Assembly (NCBI GenBank): GCA_947095535.1
Contig: OX352773.1
Location: forward strand, 260,113,590 to 260,177,589
Length of the DNA: 64,000 bases
Reading direction: 5' to 3'
From: Poecilobothrus nobilitatus
Lineage: Eukaryota; Arthropoda; Insecta; Diptera; Dolichopodidae
In this document: positions 56,107 through 64,000 of the stretch, in pieces
Position numbering within the stretch: position 1 is the stretch's first letter
Layout: each line of letters opens with the position of its first letter
The notes under the pieces: generated by a model
Seen by the model: only the letters and a program-made list of their open reading frames with translations
What the model was told of the DNA's origin: nothing
Databases searched by the model: none
Made by a program: the position numbers and the translations under genes

Positions 56107-56700
56107 CATGTATGAAATCGATGCTATTTTATTAATATATTGATAGTTTTTACAAACCGTATCTCTAAATATAATAAAATGTCTAAGATATTTTTATATG
56201 TATCGATTCAAGAACGAAAAACGAGAAGCTTGTAATTTTCCAGAATTTGAAAGATCAATTAAGTCTCAAGTCTCTCAAAGCATTCCAAAGAGAAACAAGG
56301 AGAGCCTCTGCTGCTCATCCCTATGTAGTTCAAATCCCCAAATGGCATAATTCGATGGCATACAGCTTATGGAAATTCGTTTGTAGTACGAAAATAGTGA
56401 ATGTGGAGCCATCTTCCACCTCATGTGTTCCCCAGAATTGGTGATGATTACATTTACAACGTGCAAAGGTGAATATTAACAACTTTGTTTACAATATGCC
56501 TGCCAACTTGAAATCTATTTTCATTCCTTAACTCAACTTCCTATGACCAGGCAGTACAGCAGTACTAAAGGACGTATAACCTATTGTTTGGTCAAAAAAG
56601 GAAGGTGGTGTTAAGTGGGTTAAAGTCCCATACATTCATTGAGGAATTGTGTCCGTTGTCACTCCTCTATAGTGTCTTTCGATGATTCCCACCTACCCTT
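56107..56700. other. Unclassified, moderately GC-richer segment
   Basis: The segment 56230-56690 has richer composition (AAACAAGGAGAGCCTCTGCT, CCATCTTCCACCTCATGTG, GATTCCCACCTACCC) and overlapping open frames on both strands of about 65 codons, none of which I recognise. It is probably a continuation of, or a neighbour to, the LINE relic. Confidence 0.4.
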
Positions 56701-59700
56701 GCAAAAAAACGTCATTCACAAAAAAAAAAAACAAAAAATTAATATAAATATTAATAAAATCCGTTTTTGCGACCAAAACCTAAATACGATTTTTTTCATG
56801 ACACAAAAAAAAATAATTTCGAAAAATATTTTTAATTTCCAATATTATAATTTTCTTTAATATTAAAAAAATTTTAATTTGAAAAGAAAATTTTAAAAAA
56901 ATCCAATATATTTTTTATATTTTAAATTATATTTTTTTTTTTTTTTTGTATTACGATTAAATTCACTAACCTTAGTATTAATAGGGTTAAAATTTAAAAA
57001 GAAAAAAGAAAAAAAATCACAGAATAGAATTTCATTTTAGCACATGTACTACTACTCACTATTGTAAATACGAACTATTGTTTCTTTTTTTTTTTATTTT
57101 TGTAAATTAAATTTTTTCTTAAACCAATTTATTAATTTTTTTTTTTTTTACAATTTATAATTAATATGATATTTTAGATTTTATATAAGTAAATATATGT
57201 ACATACAATACATACATATATATATATATATATTATATAAATATAAATTTGAATGAACACGAGAAATTTTCTTTTCTATATTTATTTTTATTATTATTAT
57301 ATTTATCGTTATTGTTAAAAAAAAATGTTTTTTTGACAGATATTTAAAAATTCTATTAATTTTTTTTTATATATAATATTATTTACATGAGAATTTGCAT
57401 ATAAACAAACATACATTTTGACAATAAATAAATGGCAAGGATAACAATAGAAAAATAATGCAACTTTTATAATGGAATGCATTAAATTTGAAAAATTATT
57501 ATTTTTTTTTTTGTTAAGTATCCGGTTTTCTATTTATTTTAATATTTGTTATTATTAATATTAAATCAAATTCTATTAAGTTATAGTATCTAAAGATTTA
57601 TAAAATTTTGATTTTTTTTTTTAAGTTGTATTCAATTCGTACGCAGAAAATTTTCACCACTGTATCCAATAACATAAAAACACACAAAAAAAAAATGAAA
57701 AAATGAAAAAAAAAGAAAATAGATGAATTTTCTTGAAGATTTTATTTGAAAATTTAAGAAAAAAAAAAGGAAAAATTAAGAATAACAGAGCACAATATTC
57801 TTTTTCTTTCTTCTGTATAATTTAAATTCTTTAATTTTTTTTCTTGTACTGTATTTTCTTTTATTCACTTTAACTTTATTCCTTTACTTTTTTTTTTTTT
57901 TTATTATTTATCTATCTATAATAAATTAAATTACTGTTTTTCTTCTTCTATGAATCACTTTAAATATTCACTTTTTAATTTTTTTTTTTTTTTTTATGGT
58001 ATTATCGAAATTAAATTTTATTCTTTGAATTTTTAAGTAAAGAATATTTGTTTTGGTTGGTTTTTTTTTTCCTAATATTTTCTATTGTATATTATGTACT
58101 CGTATTATTGATGAATGATTTTCTTTTTATTTATTTATTTTTTTTTTTTTTGAAAATTAAATAAAATAATTGTGTATAGAGTAAAAAAAAATTTAAATTT
58201 AATAATAATAATAATAATATTTAGTTATTTATTTATTTTATTTTTTTCTTTCATGGAATATTTCCTGCGTACGCCATCTTTAACGAAGTGACTGCACTTT
58301 TTTAACACAAAATACAAAAAATTACTCTGTGTTTTGTGATTTCGGTTTTTTTTTTTTTTGTTTTTGTTTTTTCGTTTGTTATTTATTTTTTTCTTTCTTC
58401 TGTTCTGTTCTGTTATGTTGCTTTTTGTTTTCTCTTTTTCTTTCATTCCTTCATTTTTTTTTTTTTTTGCTCTCTTCTTCCATCATATACAAAAAGCATA
58501 TAATAAGATTTTCTTTTTTTGTTTTGTTTTATTTCATTATTTTCTATTTTTTTTTTTGTTATAGACAGCATAAAATTGAATATTTCTACCTATATTATGT
58601 ACTTGAATTGAAATTATTTATGTATATAATATATATACATACATATGTACACATATACATAAGTAAGTATAATATGAATTGGTGGCTGGCATACATGCAT
58701 GGTTATATAGAGAAAAACAAAAAAAAACAAAAATAAATACACACAAAAAATTTCAAGATTTTACCACAAAACAAAAAACAAAAATTAAGGAAAGAAAAAC
58801 TACCGAAACTAAATAATTATATCCATTATATATATATATATATAAAGATAATGTATATATAATGTATAAACACTAACTCAATATAATATATGGTATAAAC
58901 TTATATCGTAAAAATGAAAAATCAAAAAATGAACAAAGCAAAGCAAAGCAAAAAGAAAAATTAAAAGAAAAAAATGTATAATAAAGTGAAAAAATGGAAA
59001 TACTATAGAAGTACTTTTATAACTAATTATTTTTTTATTTATGTAAATACAAAATAAAAAAAAATTATGCACGTGGAAGAGTTTCCTTCAAAGGATATTA
59101 AAATAAAAGTATAAAATTTATATTCATTTTTATTTTGGTAAATTCATATTACATTTTATTAGACATTATTGGTCTGAGCGCCTAAAAGTATGTAATTATA
59201 ATATCTTATTACAATATAATATTCTATTTAGTATTATTTATATGCCAGGCCCAAAATGTAACCGAAGACCTTACTGATAAAATTATTGATTTAATTAAAA
59301 AGTTCTAAATGAAAAGTTAAATTTACGGTATATGGCAAAATAAAATGGACTAGTTTTTATACAATTTTTGTTTAAGATATAAATTATACAAACTTATAAA
59401 TTATACTGAGACATCCTGTTAAGTTAATAATAAAATTAAAAATTATGTAAATCAAAAAAAAACATATATCATATGTGAATCATCATATGTGAATTTACTA
59501 CATGGTTTACTTTGAAATTTTACTTTATGATTTTAAGCTTTTTATTTTTAAAAATGCTCGTTATGTTTTGATTAAGAATGATTTAGTTATTACTTTGATT
59601 TAAGAAAACTTTAAAAAAAACTAAGTGAGGTTTTAATTTAAAATAGAAAATAAAACAATTTTTTTTTCTAGAATCCAGTTGTTTTAAAAAGAGTTTGAGA

Positions 59701-59868
59701 TTTCTTCACATGAAAAGTGGTTTGAGAAGTGGAACTGTCAAACAATAAAATATCTTTCACAACAATGAAATTCAAATATTTTGTTTTTAAAGTCCCATTT
59801 CTCGCTACAACTCTGAAGTAAATTTCACTTCAAACAAAAATTATATGTAAAATAAAAAGAGAATTTTC
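56701..59868. other. AT-rich and pyrimidine-rich simple sequence, no gene seen
   Basis: Plus-strand T/C-rich tracts (58340-58560) create a 135-codon Phe-rich frame and mirror Lys-rich frames on the other strand; these are composition artefacts. A short richer patch near 58255-58310 contains CGTACGCCATC and TAACGAAGTGACTGCAC and could be a 5' UTR exon, but without support. Confidence 0.55.
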
Positions 59869-60104
59869 TAACCTAGACTCTATTGCATCGGCCACTAATC
59901 AAGTAATCAAATAATCATGTTTTTGATAAGTTTTTGTTTCACCAAAATCATATTTGGTAATAACTAAATAAAGTTTTAATTATTAAAAAAAATTCTCACT
60001 TAACAAAAACAAAAAAAAAGATTATTTATTTATTTGATTAGTGATAAGTGGTTGGTGCAATAGGATCCTAGTTACTATAGGACCCTATTACTAGTCTTAG
60101 GTTA
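59869..60104. repeat. Inverted-repeat element (MITE-like), about 236 bp
   Basis: The left arm (TAACCTAGACTCTATTGCAT, CGGCCACTAATCAAG, TAATCAAATAATC) pairs with the right arm (TTATTTGATTAGTGATAAGT, GGTTGGTGCAATAGGA ... AGTCTTAGGTTA). The right arm has about 29 extra bases (around 60066-60090) that themselves partly palindrome (ACTATAGGACCC). No coding capacity. Confidence 0.72.
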
Positions 60105-62068
60105 CATATTTTACTTATATATCCTATACTATATAATGTAAGGTTTTTTTTTTTGACAAAAATTTCCAAAACGATCCTTAGCAAATAATAACAAATTCCG
60201 TTACATTGTAACTACCTACATATTTATAAATTTAGATAAATCATTATTGTTTTTTTTTTTGGTATAATTCTGTTTGTGAAGGATACAAAGGTCAGAATTT
60301 AATGTTAAATATTTTGTTTTTTTTTTGTTTATTCTTATCAATTAGAAATAAAGTTGTTACATAATAAAAGGTCAGAGGTAAAACTCGTTAATTATTTTCT
60401 TTTTTATGTTTTTTTTTAATTTAATTGATTAATATTTAACCATTATAATTGTCACAAAGATTAAATTAATAAATCCCTCATACTGTGGAAAACAAAACTA
60501 CACTACAAAAATAAAATATCATATTATTCAAGTAATTCAATACACTCTGTTATGTATTTACCGACTCATTTAAAAAAAAAAAACAAAAAAAAAAAACTGA
60601 ATTAATAACATTAGAAATAACAAAAAAAAAAAGACAGGGGTAAAAAAAATTAATTTGATATAAAACGAACATTAACACCCTGCTGAGAATCTAAAATCAA
60701 AAATTTGCTTTATATATTATATTTATTTATGATGGCTTTTTTTTTTTTTTTTGTAAATGAATAAAACAGGATGTCTCGCAAGTAATAAATTAACTATAAA
60801 CGGAATAAAAAATTAATTTTAAAAATAAATTTATGATTAAAATTAATTAAATTTAAAATCAAAAGAATAAAGGAGAAAAAAAAAAGGAATCTCATAATGT
60901 CAGGATACCAATCTTTATACTAAATGTAAATATACAAAAAAAAAATTTCTTTTTCACTATATCCTGTCACTCGGTGAATACCATGTACTTAATTAAAAAA
61001 TACATAACGATAATAACAATAATCTATATGTACATAATATAATAGAATTTTATGTCTAAACCAAGTATGTAACAGTTTATAACATTTATATTCCATTAAA
61101 GAAAAATATAACAGCACAATGAAAAAGTAGTAATAGTAGTTGTTAAATATAGGTATAGGATACTATAAAATATATTGATTAAATCTTTTAATTTAAAAAA
61201 TGCTTTTTGAAATAATACGTTACAGATGGTTGACATTCTCTAGAAACTAATATATACCAAGTATTGGTTCTACGGTTGGTTTACAAAATAGCATACTACA
61301 ACTAATAGTATAATATTAGTATACTGTATAGTAACCTTCGAACGGATTAATTTCCTTAATCTACCCATAGAAATTTAACGTATATAAATAATTACAAAAC
61401 TTGCATATTAAAATGAATATTTAACTTTTAAAGGAATTCATTGTCTTAAATCTCAATCTTTTTCTTCAGTCTGTATACATAAGTACTTTAAAGAAATCAT
61501 ATACAGAATTCATAATACCCTACTTTTTTTATCCTCTACCTGTAATATACAATAAAAAAAAAAAAAAATTCACTTTATACTTTATATATCTATACTGAAA
61601 TTTATTATATACATGATACAGAGTGTTTCATAATAGACGAAAATAACATAATACGTATACGATGATATGTTGATGAAATCAAAATAATATATGTCTGGGT
61701 GCATGTAGCTGTAAAGACTTACGATATATTTGTAAAAAAAAATCTTATAATGTATTTAACCCTCATATTATCGTTAGCTGAATTTTTAATCATTGTTAAC
61801 TTTTAGCTTCTCCATATTTTTTGTTTTTTTTTTCTAAATTTTTATGAATCTTTGTATACTTATCCGAAATTCTAAACTCTATTGTTCAAAATGTTATTTA
61901 TTTTTACAAAATATGACAATAATTTTTAAAAATATGACAGCTAAAAAACTTTTTTCTTGAAGTATCCTGATCTTTCGTGACATGAGGGTTAATAAAAAGT
62001 AATATAACTTTTTATGTCTAGAACAGACTTGTAAATAAAAATAATGATTGTTTTATAATACAATATTT
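60105..62068. other. AT-rich sequence, no gene seen
   Basis: Homopolymer-rich. ACAGGATGTCTCGCAAGT at 60768 and GAGACATCCTGTT at about 59408 are inverted copies of a 13-bp word, but they are not oriented as the two ends of one element. No gene. Confidence 0.55.
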
Positions 62069-62443
62069 AATGCTGCATTCACTGCTTCAGTATATTTGTT
62101 CCGAACTATGTTTTTTAAAAGAGAATTATAACGATAGCGATTCATTGCTTCAAAACATTCTGTTACGAACAAAAAATAATTTAGACACGAAAAAATATTA
62201 CTCCGTTCTTTGTGTCATCTAATATTTTTTTTTAAATGTGAAAAATGTCAAAAAAAATTAACAATGACCGCAAAAACAAACTAGTTCTGATCTAAAAAGT
62301 TATAGTTAAATCAACTCTTATTTCAGAGAGAAAAAAAAAGTTCTGAACGTTTTTTAAAAATTGAAAGAATTCAAATTTCCATATAAAACACATGCGTGCG
62401 CATGAATTCGGAACAAATGTACTGAAACAGAAAATGCAGCATT
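62069..62443. mobile_element. MITE with about 37-bp terminal inverted repeats
   Basis: The left arm AATGCTGCATTCACTGCTTC ... TATTTGTTCCGAA and the right arm TTCGGAACAAATGTACTGAA ... AAAATGCAGCATT are inverse with few mismatches. TA flanks are compatible with a Tc1/mariner or stowaway-like target. The body is 375 bp with no ORF. Confidence 0.83.
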
Positions 62444-62613
62444 AGCATTACTCGGTAATCGTAATGAAAAGTTTTGAGTACGATTACTGCAATAATCGGC
62501 TTCAAATTTTTTGAATTCGATTATAATCATTATTTATAATTACCATTATTATTATCTATATTATTTTAGATTACTTAAAAATAATCTAAAACTAATCCAG
62601 ATTAGATTAAGGT

Positions 62614-62662
62614 GGTTGCCAAAAAGGCACACTTAGACCGTATTTGGTCCATTGTGATAAAA
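62614..62662 (-). repeat. Jockey/R1-like LINE 3' tail fragment
   Basis: On the minus strand it reads TTATCACAATGGACCAAATA, CGGTCTAAGTGTGCC and TTTTTGGCAACC, nearly identical to the LINE 3' end at 7967-8010. Only the last 50 bases are present: an extreme 5' truncation. Confidence 0.78.
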
Positions 62663-64000
62663 TCCAGATTATTTTTTGATTATTTTTGATTACTAGAAAA
62701 TTATTTAAGAATAATCTGCATTATTTTTTAATTATTATTGGATATTATTTTTAAATTATTTCAATATAATTTGGCAAAAAAAAATTTCCAATATTATAGT
62801 AATTATGATAATCAAAACTTTTGATTAGGTACATAATAATTGTAATCAAAATATAATAGTAATCAAAATTTTACAAGTCTGCTGTAGAATATAAAAAAAG
62901 AAATAGAAGAAATTAAATAAGTTAAAAACTTATATTTAGAAAATGTCATAAAATTTTATTTTCATTTTAAACGTAAACTTTTCTTTGTAGTTATTTAGGT
63001 ACAGTCAATTTTAATTGCATTTTAATTATTTTCTTTTTATAATTACTTTAGGAACAATTTTTTCGACAATCATAATATGTACATAGAAACCACTTTGTTG
63101 GTAAAACTTTTGCTTAATACAACACCGTTTAGAACATAATATGTATTTTGATTATTTCCAACTTAATGTAAAACATCCTGTCCTGTAGAGTACATATTTT
63201 GTTTAATGTTTTATACAAATTATATTGTACATAAAAAAGATAACATTCAATCAAACGTATACACATATGTATATACATATATATATGATTACAGATACAT
63301 AAAAATTGAAGAAAATAACAAAATATTGAGAATAATAGAATATAGACATATAATATGGATGTATTTTTATGTACAAGATACAAATATTTACTTTTTATGT
63401 ATATGTTTGCATATTTTTTTTTTTTTTTTTGCTGTTTCTTTTACACTGTTAAAAGTTATATCCTTTTTAAAGATAACTCCAAGCGATATTTAATTTTTAT
63501 TATAAAAAGCTTTCAAAAAAAAATCTAAACAAACATTTTGTAAAAAAAAATAAGCATAAAAAGTATAGTTAAAAAGGCTTACAATGATACTAAAACGCCA
63601 ATTTCTAATTTTTGGTAGCATAAAAGTAGACATACATATATACATTTATATATATAAACTAAAATACTTATATATATTTAAAAGGAAAATATAAATGGGT
63701 TTGGATATACCTATATGTATATAATATATGTAATATATAATTGTTATGTATATAAATAAGAATAATATTATAATAATATAAAGAAAAAGCTTCTTTTTTT
63801 TTTATTCGGTTATTAAATTTTTGTGCTATTCTTTCGTATAGTGTCCTTTTTTAACGTATGTTTGTATAAGTATATAGTATAGTCTATTTTATATTTTTGT
63901 ATTAGTAAATAAAATTTAGAAATTTATATATGACTATATATATTTATAAAACCTTTATAATACATTGTGCATATATATATATATTCTATTTTATTCTTTT
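62663..64000. other. AT-rich sequence, no gene seen
   Basis: Repeated AATTATTATTGGATTA-like and TA-rich stretches. Overlapping opposite-strand frames at 63129-63493 are low-complexity. No gene. Confidence 0.6.

Noticed and set aside
58329..58736. 135-codon plus-strand open frame, Phe/Leu/Ser-rich, with matching Lys-rich frame on the other strand
   Set aside because: It is the translation of a T/C-rich simple tract; runs of Phe and overlapping opposite frames indicate composition, not coding.
59405..60790. Inverted copies of GAGACATCCTGTT suggesting a 1.4-kb transposon
   Set aside because: The 13-bp words face the wrong way to be the two ends of one element and nothing links them; at best they are ends of two different decayed elements.
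63129..63493. Overlapping 84- and 95-codon frames on opposite strands
   Set aside because: Both are Ile/Tyr/Lys-rich translations of TA-rich DNA.

Overview
The window is eukaryotic, very AT-rich DNA (I judge roughly four fifths A+T by eye) from what is most likely an insect genome. It is full of homopolymer runs and (TA)n tracts and has no bacterial-type operon, ribosome-binding site, rRNA or CRISPR array. The resident mobile elements are typical of insects: tRNA-derived SINEs, decayed non-LTR retrotransposons (RNase H-bearing and endonuclease-RT type), a DD41D mariner, a Tc1-like element, a piggyBac tail, several small inverted-repeat elements, and two large dispersed families carrying (GGAC)n. 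A Diptera-like source is possible because the (GGAC)n families resemble DINE-1/mini-me, but I cannot fix the order or species.

Only one host coding segment is convincing: a 79-codon, apparently first coding exon on the minus strand (44132-44368), with an ATG and a strong splice donor. I see no second exon between it and the left edge, so either the first intron exceeds 44 kb or the next exon is too small to recognise. A much weaker 3'-terminal-exon candidate lies at 13698-13759 on the plus strand. I read almost everything else as intron or intergenic sequence.

Layout. 0-15 kb: relics of family II repeats (424, 7326, 11370), three decayed copies of SINE-B, a LINE relic (2.0-2.3 kb), a 26-bp perfect hairpin (3.49 kb), a LINE tail (7.77 kb), an RNase H-bearing LINE 3' end split by SINE-A (9.2-10.6 kb), a family I repeat (12.6 kb) and an RT fragment (13.3 kb). 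15.2-20 kb: a decayed block of duplications, one unit about 682 bp and another about 650-800 bp, the latter carrying a conserved TATAAAAGCTGG motif. 21.5-25.9 kb: a deleted piggyBac-like element, family II, and two small inverted-repeat elements. 26.2-28.7 kb: a large family I element whose interior has expanded into 307-bp and 259-bp tandem arrays. 29.6-32.3 kb: a Tc1-like element with another family I-type repeat inserted in its left terminal inverted repeat. 34.4-35.7 kb: the most complete family II copy. 39-47 kb: small hairpin elements, a composite family I/II element, the host exon, and an inverted-repeat element split by a third SINE. 48.5-49.5 kb: a deleted mariner with perfect ends. 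51.3-53.2 kb: SINEs, including SINE-A inserted within SINE-B. 55.7-64 kb: LINE tails, two small inverted-repeat elements and simple sequence.

The elements do not form a pathway; the interest is archaeological. Target-site duplications and interrupted terminal repeats give relative insertion ages, SINE-A shares a 3' motif with the nearby LINE, and the (GGAC)n families show internal module amplification and swapping. I found no intact, undescribed multi-gene system. The best candidates for something under-described are the modular (GGAC)n families and the 15-20 kb repeat block. All calls come from reading the sequence; no searches were run.
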